In this document: in pieces, positions 1 through 7,294 of the stretch
Layout of the letters: every line of letters starts with the position of its first letter
Numbering within the stretch: position 1 is the stretch's first letter
Assembly (NCBI GenBank): GCA_030042755.1
Contig: JASHZC010000210.1
Coordinates: forward strand, 1-11,268
Direction: 5' to 3'
Source: Vulcanimicrobiota bacterium
Lineage (GTDB): Bacteria > Eremiobacterota > Eremiobacteria > Baltobacterales > Baltobacteraceae
Length of the DNA: 11,268 bases
Translations under genes and position numbers: made by a program
The notes under the pieces: model-generated
What the model was told of the DNA's origin: nothing
What the model saw: only the letters and a program-made list of their open reading frames with translations
Databases searched by the model: none

Positions 1-479
1 CCTTCACGCACGAACGCGACGCGAGTTCCATCCGGCGAAACTTGCGGGGCCGATCCATCGCCGAGCTTCGTGCGCGCGCCCGTCGCGACGTCGGCGGACC
101 ACACTTCCACGTGCGGTTGTTGCGTGGACAGGCTAGGATTCTGCGTGCTCCCGTACGCGTAGACGAGTCGCGACCCATCGTTCGTCAGTTGTACCCACGA
201 GAGGTCTTGCCCATCGTCGGCCCGCATCGCGACCACTTCTCTGGGTTCGTACTGCGGCGCGCGCGCGACCCAAAGACTACGGATACCGCGCAGGTTGATT
301 CCATACGCGATGGCCTTTCCGTCGCCGCTCTTCACAAGCGTCATCGGAAACGGATACGACAGGACTTGCGCCATCGAAAAGCGTGGAGCAGCCGCAGGTG
401 AGCTCAGCGTCAAGGTGATAAAGGTCGCAAGAAAACACGCAACCGCGGCTGCCGAAAGGCGCAGGCATTTTGTCATCAT
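1..479 (-). CDS. Secreted beta-propeller peptidase, probably S9 prolyl oligopeptidase family (N-terminal part)
   Basis: The reading frame stays open from an ATG at 479 to the left edge, giving 159 codons with no stop, so the gene is cut and its C-terminus is missing. The start is a double ATG (479 and 476) followed by Lys, a hydrophobic stretch of about 20 residues and Ala-Ala-Ala, which reads as a Sec signal peptide ending near residue 30. The rest is beta-propeller-like. The last visible stretch contains the motif SPDGTRVAF, typical of PD40/TolB-type blades found in the N-terminal propeller of S9 peptidases. The catalytic alpha/beta-hydrolase part, if present, lies outside the window, so a TolB-like propeller protein is the alternative. 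It is divergent from the serine hydrolase with only 20 bases between the two start codons and has no clear Shine-Dalgarno. An exported peptide hydrolase would fit beside a peptide-uptake locus, but this is inference. Confidence 0.7.
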   Translation of the reverse strand, partial: MMTKCLRLSAAAVACFLATFITLTLSSPAAAPRFSMAQVLSYPFPMTLVKSGDGKAIAYGINLRGIRSLWVARAPQYEPREVVAMRADDGQDLSWVQLTNDGSRLVYAYGSTQNPSLSTQQPHVEVWSADVATGARTKLGDGSAPQVSPDGTRVAFVRE

Positions 480-499
480 CGTAATACGTTTGTCATACG
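480..499. promoter_or_regulatory. 20-base gap between two divergent start codons
   Basis: Only 20 bases separate the ATG of the minus-strand peptidase from the ATG of the plus-strand serine hydrolase. Neither side shows a purine-rich Shine-Dalgarno. The plus strand has a -10-like TAATAC (482-487) 12 bases before the ATG at 500. The minus strand has TATGAC (complement of 492-497) 12 bases before the ATG at 479. A perfect odd palindrome CGTA-A-TACG occupies 480-488. This suggests very short or leaderless transcripts from back-to-back promoters whose -35 regions would lie inside the opposite coding sequences. The -10 matches are weak, and only the spacing and the palindrome are certain. Confidence 0.35.
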
Positions 500-1357
500 A
501 TGCAGCGATTCATTGCGGAAACGACACTCGAAGACGAGTTGCGCGCGCTTACGGCCGGCTACCAAGGAAAGGCATCCCTTTATGCGGTCGACCTGCACAG
601 CAAACAGTCGGTCGAACTCGATGCCGATGCGCCCGTCCCAACCGCGTCAACGATCAAATTAGCGGTACTGTTCGAAGCCCTAAAGCAGATTCAAGAAGGC
701 CGCGTGCGTTTCGAAGACGCGCTCACGCTGACGCCCGACAACCAAGTCGAAGGATCGGGCGTGCTGCTCTTTTTCGACACGCCGCTGACGCTTACGCTCA
801 AAGATGCGCTGACCATGATGACGGTCGTGAGCGACAACAGCGCCACGAATCTGGCAATCGATGTCCTCGGTCTCGAAAACATCAACAACCGCCTGCGCTC
901 GATGGGCCTCTCCGACACCTGGCTCTACAAGAAAGTCTTCATGCCGCCCGTGCCGCCCGTGCCCGACGATCAACCGAAATTCGGCTTGGGAAAGACGACG
1001 GCGCGTCAGATGGGCGAATTGATGCTGCGCTTCGCGACGTGCAACTTGAACGCGCCGGATGCACCGGCCGAACCGTCACAGGCCGACCGCGCGCTCTGCG
1101 ACGCAGCGATCGCAATGCTCAAGGGACAGTCCGAACGCGCATCGATCCCGCGATATCTCGATGGCATCACGGTCGCAAACAAAACCGGTGCGATCGATGC
1201 TTCGCGCAATGACGTCGGCATCGTGTATGCGAACAACGGCCCGATCGTCATTTCAGCCTATACGTATGAGAACGTCGACCATAGCTGGACGGTCGATAAC
1301 GCGGGGCAAGTCTTGATCGCGAAATTGTCCAAAGCCATCGTCGACCGTTGGAGTTAA
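500..1357 (+). CDS. Serine hydrolase of the class A beta-lactamase / penicillin-binding fold, lacking the deacylation Glu
   Basis: A 285-residue protein with the three signatures of the family in order and at normal spacing: S50-T-I-K53 (nucleophile and Lys), S111-D-N113, and K228-T-G230. This matches the Beta-lactamase2 group (COG2367-like). The omega-loop motif ExxLN expected between SDN and KTG is not visible. That stretch instead reads as a Pro-rich segment (about 146-160), so the class A deacylating Glu166 equivalent appears absent and efficient beta-lactam hydrolysis is unlikely. There is no signal peptide, and an in-frame stop at 482-484 rules out a longer N-terminus, so the protein as encoded is probably cytosolic. 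It is first in a tight operon with a peptide-binding lipoprotein and an amidase. That context suggests a murein-peptide carboxypeptidase or another peptidase rather than a resistance enzyme (inference). The next gene starts 4 bases after its TAA, with GGAG at 1350-1353. Confidence 0.85.
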   Translation: MQRFIAETTLEDELRALTAGYQGKASLYAVDLHSKQSVELDADAPVPTASTIKLAVLFEALKQIQEGRVRFEDALTLTPDNQVEGSGVLLFFDTPLTLTLKDALTMMTVVSDNSATNLAIDVLGLENINNRLRSMGLSDTWLYKKVFMPPVPPVPDDQPKFGLGKTTARQMGELMLRFATCNLNAPDAPAEPSQADRALCDAAIAMLKGQSERASIPRYLDGITVANKTGAIDASRNDVGIVYANNGPIVISAYTYENVDHSWTVDNAGQVLIAKLSKAIVDRWS

Positions 1358-1361
1358 GACC

Positions 1362-2978
1362 ATGCTGCGCAAGATAACGGCCGCATTCGTGCTCGCCGCG
1401 GTGCTGTGTGCGTGCTCGAAAGTGAACGCGCCCAGCGCCGGCGGCCGCAATCCGTGGACGATTCCAGGCGTGCTGCGCATCGGCAGCCCCGAGGAACCCG
1501 ACAGCTTGAACCTCATGTTCGGGCACACGCTTGCGACGGCCGAGATCGACTGTTTGCTCTTCTCGTTCATCTTGCGCACCGATGCGGACGGCAACATGTT
1601 TCCGGATCTTGCGACGGAAGTACCGACGGTGCAAAACGGCGGGATCAGCCGCGACGGCAAAACGATCGTCGTTCACTTGCGCCACGGCGTGAAGTGGTCC
1701 GACGGCGTGCCGCTGACCTCGGCCGACTGGATGTTCACGTATCACGCGGTGCGCAATCCAGCCAATAATACCAAGACAGATTATGGGTGGGACACGATTG
1801 CTTCGGCCAATGCGCCGGATCCGTACACGATCGTGATTCATCTCAAGCGTCCAACCGTCGAAGCCCTCGAAATTCTCACGATGGGAGGCGCCGCCTACCC
1901 GCCCCTGCCGGCACACGTGCTCGCCCAACTTCCCGACATCAATCGCGCGCCTTTCAACCAAATGCCGGTCTCGAGCGGTCCGTTCGTTTTGCAGCGATGG
2001 GATCATGGAGACTCCCTCACCTTCGCCGCGAATCCGCTCTATTTCCGTGGGAAGCCCGGGCTCAATCAGATCGTGTGGAAGATCATCCCCGACCCGAACA
2101 CAATGATCGATCAACTTCGCACGCACGAGATCGATCTTTATCCCGACGTCAGCGAAAACGTGATCGATCAACTTTCGTCGATCTCAGGGATTCGCGTCAC
2201 ACATAGGCTCGTCGCATGGTGGCAGCACCTTGCCATGAACATGAGCAAACCGCAGCTCTCCGACGTGCGCGTACGGACCGCTATCGCGGAAGGCGTCGAC
2301 TGGAAGCGCATCCTTGACACGGTTTACAAGGATCACGGACAGCTCGCGGTTTCCGACATCTTCCCACTGTCGTGGGGGGCGCCGACACTTCCGCCATATC
2401 GGTACGATCCGGCTGACGCGCGCCGTTTGCTGGCGCAAGCCGGATGGCGAATGGGCAGCGACGGAGTGCTTCACAAAGGGCCGCTCGTCATGCACCTCAC
2501 CGTGTCGTCGGCAGTCAGCGAACAAACCGACGCACAATCGGAGCTATTGATACAATCGATGCTGAAGCCGCTCGGCATCGACATCGAAATTCACAACTAT
2601 CCGCCGAACCTGCTCTTCGCGCAAGACGGCCCGATCTATTCGGGAAAGTACGAACTGGAATGGTCGCAGTCGATCAACGGGTCCGACCCGGACGACACCG
2701 GCTCTTGGAACTCTGGCGAAATTCCGCCGAACGGAGCCAACACGTCGTGGCTGCGCGATCCGGTCGTAGACCAGACGACTACCGCCGCCGCAAGCACGTT
2801 CGACGAGAGCGTTCGCAAAGCGTTGATGCAGAAAGAATGGACGCGCATCCGCGAGCTGAATCCGGCGATCGTTCCTTTTTGGCACGAGAGTTATTCGGCC
2901 TATAACAGCGATCTGAAGAACTACAAACCCTCGGCATTCATCGCCGACGAATGGAACGCATGGCAATGGCAGATCTAG
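1362..2978 (+). CDS. ABC-type oligopeptide-binding lipoprotein (SBP family 5)
   Basis: A 538-residue extracytoplasmic solute-binding protein of the OppA/DppA/MppA type (PF00496). The N-terminus has a basic start, a hydrophobic core and a lipobox LCAC with the lipidated Cys at 18, so it should be a membrane-anchored lipoprotein. The family signature around residues 108-125 (VKWSDG followed by PLTSADW) is clear, and length is normal. The start is well supported: GGAG at 1350-1353 lies 8 bases before the ATG and inside the end of the previous gene, indicating translational coupling. No permease or ATPase genes lie in the window, so this binding protein would have to use a transporter encoded elsewhere, as E. 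coli MppA uses the Opp permease. Flanking by a peptidoglycan amidase and, further right, an L-Ala-D/L-Glu-type epimerase suggests murein peptides as ligand. General oligopeptides, dipeptides or nickel chelates cannot be excluded from sequence alone. Confidence 0.9.
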   Translation: MLRKITAAFVLAAVLCACSKVNAPSAGGRNPWTIPGVLRIGSPEEPDSLNLMFGHTLATAEIDCLLFSFILRTDADGNMFPDLATEVPTVQNGGISRDGKTIVVHLRHGVKWSDGVPLTSADWMFTYHAVRNPANNTKTDYGWDTIASANAPDPYTIVIHLKRPTVEALEILTMGGAAYPPLPAHVLAQLPDINRAPFNQMPVSSGPFVLQRWDHGDSLTFAANPLYFRGKPGLNQIVWKIIPDPNTMIDQLRTHEIDLYPDVSENVIDQLSSISGIRVTHRLVAWWQHLAMNMSKPQLSDVRVRTAIAEGVDWKRILDTVYKDHGQLAVSDIFPLSWGAPTLPPYRYDPADARRLLAQAGWRMGSDGVLHKGPLVMHLTVSSAVSEQTDAQSELLIQSMLKPLGIDIEIHNYPPNLLFAQDGPIYSGKYELEWSQSINGSDPDDTGSWNSGEIPPNGANTSWLRDPVVDQTTTAAASTFDESVRKALMQKEWTRIRELNPAIVPFWHESYSAYNSDLKNYKPSAFIADEWNAWQWQI

Positions 2979-3553
2979 CGGAAAATCGAATCGAAACGTA
3001 CCCTCACTGGCCGCTGAATCTGTGGACGCCGGACGTACCGGGGAAGATCGACCACATCTACACGCATTGGTCCGCGCACGATTACGAGTCGGTCTATCCG
3101 GCGTATCACTTCTGCATTGCGTTGCGCCGCAGCGGTGAGATCCTCGTCGTGAACACCCACGACGTGCGCGTAAACATGCGCGACGTGTACGACGGTACCG
3201 AAACACCGTACGCGCAGCATACGCGCAAACGCAATTCTTACGCGCTCGGCATCTCGATCATGGGCATGGAGGGCGCAACGCCATCGGACTTTGGCAAGTA
3301 TCCGTTGACGCCGGAGCTCGTCGAGGCGTTATGTCTGGTCGGCGGAAAGCTCGCCGCGTTTTATAACGTGCCGATCGATGCGGATCACGTCATGTCGCAC
3401 GCGGAGGCCGGCGTACGCGAAGGCTATTTCGGCACCGAGCCCGAGCAACGTTGGGACATCGCGCGGCTCGTTCCGAGCGATGCGCCCCTCGTCGAGCGAG
3501 AGGCGATCGACGTCGGTAACGAGCTGCGCGAACGGATGCGACGGTATCGTTAG
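2951..3553 (+). CDS. N-acetylmuramoyl-L-alanine amidase-like protein (Amidase_2/PGRP fold)
   Basis: A 200-residue single-domain protein of the zinc amidase type that cuts between MurNAc and L-Ala. The fold markers appear in order: IYTHWSA with probable zinc ligand H39, YHFCI at 52-56, the core strand YALGISIMG at 97-105, then SHAEAG with H150 and RWDI with D169 as the likely remaining ligands. The H...RWD ending resembles phage-type and bacterial peptidoglycan-recognition amidases more than classical AmpD. No signal peptide is present, so cytosolic action on imported anhydro-muropeptides (AmpD role) is plausible, although release by phage-like means is an alternative. The gene overlaps the end of the binding-protein gene by 28 bases if the first ATG is used. 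In-frame ATGs at 2960 and 2966 are equally possible starts, and the region lacks a strong Shine-Dalgarno, so coupling is likely. The stop overlaps the convergent gene by 4 bases. Confidence 0.85.
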   Translation: MERMAMADLAENRIETYPHWPLNLWTPDVPGKIDHIYTHWSAHDYESVYPAYHFCIALRRSGEILVVNTHDVRVNMRDVYDGTETPYAQHTRKRNSYALGISIMGMEGATPSDFGKYPLTPELVEALCLVGGKLAAFYNVPIDADHVMSHAEAGVREGYFGTEPEQRWDIARLVPSDAPLVEREAIDVGNELRERMRRYR

Positions 3554-3987
3554 CTGCCGTAAACGGCTGCAAAGATGAAATTCTGCGGCGTCGTGCTGCA
3601 GAGCGGAGGCCGGTAGAGATTCAGGATCGACGATTGACCGGACGGTAGGATAACGCCGCGGTTTCGATCCGCACGGCCGCTTGCGATCGACCGATCGAGA
3701 ACATCTATATCCGTGTCGACGTCCCATGCCGATATGCGAATGTCCCGGCGGACCGTGCTGGTGTTTCGCGCATTGATGACGACGGCGCCCTTCGAGCACT
3801 TGAACTCTACGCTCACGGGCCATGGGGCGACCGAATATGGCGTGGTCCAGGTATCCTGCGTCACGTTCGAGACATGGTAAACCGTCCATCTGCCAAGCGG
3901 GAACCGAGATGCCGCCGACGCCGCCGCAATGACCGCGACGCAGAGCACCGGCACGAGCACCGACAGAGCAACTCTCGATCGTTTCAT
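3550..3987 (-). CDS. Small secreted protein of unknown function
   Basis: A 145-residue protein that I do not recognise. It begins with a textbook Sec signal peptide: MKRSR, a hydrophobic core, and cleavage predicted after A23-S-A25. The mature part (about 120 residues) alternates hydrophobic and polar residues and is rich in Thr, Ser and Val, suggesting an all-beta domain. It contains exactly two cysteines, C64 and C130, which could form one disulfide. There is no lipobox, since Pro sits at -3 of C16, so it should be soluble in the periplasm or exported. A weak GGGA lies about 10 bases before the ATG. It lies downstream of the first receptor gene on the same strand but is separated from it by a strong terminator-like hairpin, so independent or read-through expression is possible. 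Its stop codon overlaps the stop of the convergent amidase. Function is not inferable from this sequence. Confidence 0.7.
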   Translation of the reverse strand: MKRSRVALSVLVPVLCVAVIAAASAASRFPLGRWTVYHVSNVTQDTWTTPYSVAPWPVSVEFKCSKGAVVINARNTSTVRRDIRISAWDVDTDIDVLDRSIASGRADRNRGVILPSGQSSILNLYRPPLCSTTPQNFIFAAVYGS

Positions 3988-4020
3988 GTGCGTTTCATCC
4001 CTTCAGTAAGCTTAAAGAGA

Positions 4021-4085
4021 AATCGCCGCTCGGGGCGCCGCTACCCTGCAAGAGACTGCAGCGATAGCGGGCCCGGGCGGCGATT
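4021..4085 (-). terminator. Large nested intrinsic-terminator-like hairpin after the receptor genes
   Basis: A 65-base inverted repeat with three nested stems: 4021-4034 with 4072-4085 (14 pairs, one G-U), 4038-4043 with 4065-4070 (CCGCTA/TAGCGG, perfect), and 4046-4050 with 4057-4061 (CTGCA/TGCAG, perfect), closing on a 6-base loop. Read on the minus strand it begins about 20 bases after the stop of the first receptor and is followed by a T-rich tail (ATTTCTCTTT). It therefore most simply ends receptor transcription before the small secreted gene. It is longer and more elaborate than an ordinary terminator. Confidence 0.75.
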
Positions 4086-4106
4086 GGTTACGAGATGAGG
4101 GTTTTG

Positions 4107-7103
4107 CTACGGAGCGAAGCGCGCCGTCGCAAAGACCTCGATCGTTCTTGGTGCGCCATTAGTGAAGTTCTGGTAATCCCAACCATTGACTTTACCGATG
4201 GTTCCGGATTGCGAACCATACGGCCAGCACGTTCCAGGAGCGTAGTTGAAGTTGCCGTTTCCTGGCGTGCTTCCCGGGGTGTATGCCGCGTAACACGAGG
4301 GCGTCGTTCCGTGCTGCTGGTTCGTGAGATTCGAGGCCCACAGCCCAACTCGCCACGTCTTGTTGATGTCCTTGAACAACGACGCGTTCATGTAGATGTA
4401 GCCCATGCCGATACCTTCGGGAGCCAACTGCGGATTGACGATCGTACCGTTCGCGAGCGTCTGCTGCCCGCAGTAGACCGGCACCGTGTTCTGCCCCGGC
4501 GTTTGGAAGCCGGTTCCCGCCGAGTTCAACGGCATACATCCGCCGGTATTATAGAAGTTGTCGAACGTCCAGTAGAAGTACGGTTCCAGGTGCCATCCGT
4601 GCGTGTGCAGATCGGCGGTCAGCGTCGTTGCAAAGAGCGGCGTCGACTGGTTACGCAGATAGATGCCCTGGTTGGTGAAATACGACTGGAGGGGTTCGTT
4701 GAAATACGAGCCGTGGCCACCGTTGAAGGCCGATACCTGCGTCCAGCAGTTGCAGTACGAGGCAGCGAGCCACCATCCGGCGCCGGTCGGACGAGGATCG
4801 TTGTGATTGATACCGAGCTCCGCGCCGAACTGGCGAATGTGCAGGTTATCAACCAGATACGTCGGCGCCGGGAGCCATTCGAGCGTCCCCGGCTTGTACC
4901 CGAGGAACGGCGTGTAGAACGACGGATAGTTGTTCGTTCCACGCTGGTACGCCGTGAATCGCAAGCTGGTCAGCGCGTTGAATTGATGCTCGTAACCGAG
5001 ATCTAACATGCGGTTGATGGCAGGCTCGATCGCGGATGCACCATTGATCCCGGGATCAAACGTCGGGTTATTCAACTCGTAGACATACACCGACCCCGGG
5101 AAGCTCCCCGATTCCGCAAATGAGTAGCGGATAACGTTGGCGTTATTGATCCGATACGTTCCGGCTAGCGACGGAGCGATGAAGCCCGAGTTCTGGCCAC
5201 CGCCGACGTACTCCGGGAATCCGTAGTATTCGCGCGTGTAGTTGAGTCCGGGTTGAAGCGTAAACTTCCCGATGTTCCACGACAGCTGGCCCCAAACGCT
5301 GGGTGCATGTTGCGGATCGTCGCTCAGCTGATTGATACACGGATAGGTTCCGGGTGCACCGCGGCATCCGATGTAGTAGGCCGTGTACGTTTGATCCTGA
5401 ATGGCGCTCGTCGCGTTGAAGAAGTTGAGGAAGTCGGTGTACTGGATTTGATCGTCGTATTCGTAGTTCGCACCGAGCTTCAGCGTCAGGTTCTCGTTTG
5501 GCGACCACGTGTAGTCGCCGTTCGCGGTGTAGTCGTGGCTTGAACGTTCTTCGTACGAGTCCGACAAATTGAACAGACACATGTCGAACATATTCGACCC
5601 GAAGTTACCGACGGGGGTTCCGTTCGCAATCGGATAGGTCGGACAGCCCGTGCCGGTCCACTCCGAATTGTACAGCGGCTGGTTCAGGTCGGAAAAGGGC
5701 TGATCGAAGACGTACTTGTTGTAGAATTCCGCGACGTGGAATTGGAAGCTCGACGTCGCGTTGATCGTGTGGTTCCACTGCAGCTTGAAGACATTGCTAT
5801 TGTGGCCGGCAAAATTGCCCGCGCCGCTCGCGAGATCGTAGCTGTAGAGGCCGATCGGACACGGCTGGCCGTCCGGAGCGATGCCGCCGGCACCGTTCGA
5901 AGCCGTAACGTGGTTGCCCGTCGCGCCCGGGCACTCGGCTACGCCGATTGCCGGATCGCTGGCCGGCGTCGTTATTCCCCACGTACCTTGATCGTTGAAG
6001 TACGTGTTCAATTCGAGCAATTGGAAGTCGTCGCGCGGGTCGGGACGGAAGTGGAAGTTCCCCATGACGTCGCGCGTGTAAATCCAGCCGGCGTTCGCGA
6101 AGGAAATGCCGCCCGGATAACAGTTCACCTGACAAGACGGGTACGTCGGTTGTCCTTGGAGCGTATACTGCGAGCCGAGCATCTGATTGCCGACCCAGTA
6201 GTAGTTCTGTGAATTCGCAGCGTCGTTGCTGACGAACCAGCTCCAGCGACCGTTCGGGGTCGCACCGCTAAGTTCGGCGCGCTCGTAGTGATTGAATTGC
6301 GCATCCGTGATGCCGCTCGAAATTTGGAAGTATCCCGGATACGTTCCGACCTTGGAGACCTGGTTGATGATACCGGTGCCGTTAGCAGCGTCTGCAGGCG
6401 TCAGACCGCCGGTAACGACCTCGACGTTACCGACACCGATGTCGGTGAGATTCGTGCCGAAAAAGCCGACTTCATGATCGCTGATCGGGACGCCGTCGAG
6501 TTCGAATCCCGTGTCGACGTCGGAGAAGCCGCCGCGAATCGACGGTTGGCCGACGCCGTAACCGCCGTTTCCAACGACGCCCGGAACCGTATCGATGTAT
6601 TGATACTCGGTTTCGTGCGTATCGGTTCCGCCCGTCGCGGCTTCGAGCTGTTGACCAGAGACGTTGTACACGTCGGAGCCGTTATATGGTTGAACGAGAT
6701 CGCTTCGCGAACGTGCCGAGACGTTCGCAATCGTTTTCAAATTCTCGCTTTGTAGTTTTTGGTCGAAACGGACGATGTCGTCCTGTTGGACGAACACGCC
6801 CGCGACCGCGAGATCGGAATAACCCTTGGCGGAAACCCGAACCGTATACGTGTCGGGCAACACCGCCATGATTGCGAAAAATCCGTGGGCGTCGGTGGTA
6901 CCACTGAAGGTTCCGCCACCAGATACGGCCACGACTTTTGCACCGGCGATAGGCTTACCCGAAGCGCTGTCGGTGATGGTTCCCTCGAGAACGCCGGTCG
7001 TGCCGGCGCGAGCCACGAGCGGATTGCCCGCCATGGCCAGAAGCATGCTAAACAGTACCGCAAGGGTACATAGCCTGCCCCATAACGAACGCTTGCCTTG
7101 CAT
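4107..7103 (-). CDS. TonB-dependent receptor (Oar-like) with N-terminal carboxypeptidase-regulatory-like domain, copy A
   Basis: A 998-residue outer-membrane receptor. The signal peptide is residues 1-33 (cleavage after ARA). Next come a carboxypeptidase-regulatory-like Ig domain at about 34-115 (GVLEGTITDSASGKPIAGA), a plug domain at about 125-250 (with SIRGG and YELDGVPI), and a long beta-barrel ending in RTIEVFATARF, a typical C-terminal outer-membrane strand. A TonB box is not evident. The frame is open to a GTG at 7121, but AGAGGT at 7110-7115 sits at ideal distance from the ATG at 7103, and alignment with the neighbouring paralogue (MQGKRSL against MHDKHSL) also favours 7103. The mature protein has 14 cysteines that fall into seven close pairs, suggesting disulfide-stabilised loops. 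Substrate is unknown. Such receptors import or bind peptides, glycans or metal chelates, and the surrounding murein-peptide genes suggest a peptide ligand (inference). It is a tandem duplicate of the gene at 7295-10189. Confidence 0.88.
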   Translation of the reverse strand: MQGKRSLWGRLCTLAVLFSMLLAMAGNPLVARAGTTGVLEGTITDSASGKPIAGAKVVAVSGGGTFSGTTDAHGFFAIMAVLPDTYTVRVSAKGYSDLAVAGVFVQQDDIVRFDQKLQSENLKTIANVSARSRSDLVQPYNGSDVYNVSGQQLEAATGGTDTHETEYQYIDTVPGVVGNGGYGVGQPSIRGGFSDVDTGFELDGVPISDHEVGFFGTNLTDIGVGNVEVVTGGLTPADAANGTGIINQVSKVGTYPGYFQISSGITDAQFNHYERAELSGATPNGRWSWFVSNDAANSQNYYWVGNQMLGSQYTLQGQPTYPSCQVNCYPGGISFANAGWIYTRDVMGNFHFRPDPRDDFQLLELNTYFNDQGTWGITTPASDPAIGVAECPGATGNHVTASNGAGGIAPDGQPCPIGLYSYDLASGAGNFAGHNSNVFKLQWNHTINATSSFQFHVAEFYNKYVFDQPFSDLNQPLYNSEWTGTGCPTYPIANGTPVGNFGSNMFDMCLFNLSDSYEERSSHDYTANGDYTWSPNENLTLKLGANYEYDDQIQYTDFLNFFNATSAIQDQTYTAYYIGCRGAPGTYPCINQLSDDPQHAPSVWGQLSWNIGKFTLQPGLNYTREYYGFPEYVGGGQNSGFIAPSLAGTYRINNANVIRYSFAESGSFPGSVYVYELNNPTFDPGINGASAIEPAINRMLDLGYEHQFNALTSLRFTAYQRGTNNYPSFYTPFLGYKPGTLEWLPAPTYLVDNLHIRQFGAELGINHNDPRPTGAGWWLAASYCNCWTQVSAFNGGHGSYFNEPLQSYFTNQGIYLRNQSTPLFATTLTADLHTHGWHLEPYFYWTFDNFYNTGGCMPLNSAGTGFQTPGQNTVPVYCGQQTLANGTIVNPQLAPEGIGMGYIYMNASLFKDINKTWRVGLWASNLTNQQHGTTPSCYAAYTPGSTPGNGNFNYAPGTCWPYGSQSGTIGKVNGWDYQNFTNGAPRTIEVFATARFAP

Positions 7104-7109
7104 CAGCTT

Positions 7110-7115
7110 ACCTCT
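7110..7115 (-). promoter_or_regulatory. Shine-Dalgarno that fixes the start of receptor A
   Basis: On the minus strand AGAGGT lies 6 bases before the ATG at 7103. It falls inside the extra codons that a GTG start at 7121 would translate. This spacing makes 7103 the better start and shortens the predicted protein by six residues, giving a signal peptide of the same length as in the paralogue. Confidence 0.7.
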
Positions 7116-7140
7116 AAACACAAAAAAATAGCCAAACGGG

Positions 7141-7182
7141 AAAAAGAAAAGTGAACCGGCGCAGAACGCGCTCGTCCACTTT
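7141..7182 (-). promoter_or_regulatory. Leader hairpin with T-tract before receptor A (candidate attenuator)
   Basis: On the minus strand, 7182-7167 (AAAGTGGACGAGCGCG) pairs with 7163-7148 across a TTC loop. There are 16 positions with only two internal mismatches (G-G and A-C), followed at once by TTTTCTTTTT. This has the form of an intrinsic terminator, yet it sits 44 bases upstream of the start codon at 7103. The same element precedes the paralogous gene (10217-10257) with 36 of 42 bases identical, and all stem changes keep pairing. It could terminate read-through from the upstream receptor gene, but its conservation at the divergent copy favours leader control. Confidence 0.65.
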
Positions 7183-7196
7183 AAGGCGGGTTAATG

Positions 7197-7208
7197 CGAC
7201 GGAAGTCG
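7197..7208. promoter_or_regulatory. Operator-like palindrome CGAC-N4-GTCG upstream of receptor A
   Basis: Perfect CGAC-GGAA-GTCG palindrome; in this copy it extends to a 5-base arm (GCGAC/GTCGC, 7196-7209). It lies just upstream of the leader hairpin. An equivalent palindrome with a different centre (ATAA) lies at nearly the same distance from the hairpin before the paralogue, at 10271-10282. Conserved half-sites with a variable centre suggest a dimeric regulator's operator near the promoter; a small RNA stem is the alternative. Confidence 0.5.
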
Positions 7209-7246
7209 CGCCACTCCTTTGCCGGACAAGAAGATATTTTGCCCGA

Positions 7247-7269
7247 GGCGCTGCTATATTGGCAGCGCC
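7247..7269 (-). terminator. Short GC hairpin after receptor B
   Basis: A perfect 8-base inverted repeat, GGCGCTGC (7247-7254) and GCAGCGCC (7262-7269), with an AT-rich 7-base loop. It begins 25 bases past the stop codon of the upstream receptor. On the minus strand it is followed by CTCGGGCAAAAT, with no T-tract, so it is not a canonical intrinsic terminator. It may instead stabilise the 3' end of the transcript, pause RNA polymerase or mark a processing site between the two receptor genes. Confidence 0.45.
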
Positions 7270-7294
7270 CCAGGCTCGTGGCTAGACGACGACG

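Noticed and set aside
295..1212. Long plus-strand frame of 305 codons overlapping the start of the serine hydrolase
   Set aside because: Very Arg-rich with no domain signals, overlaps the peptidase gene antisense and the serine hydrolase in another frame; a shadow of GC-biased codons.
1248..2171. Minus-strand frame of 307 codons opposite the binding-protein gene
   Set aside because: Antisense to a clear family-5 binding protein, His/Arg-rich composition, no recognisable motif or ribosome site.
4095..5006. Plus-strand frame of 303 codons opposite receptor A
   Set aside because: Antisense shadow of the receptor barrel; Arg/Val-rich composition is the mirror of receptor codons.
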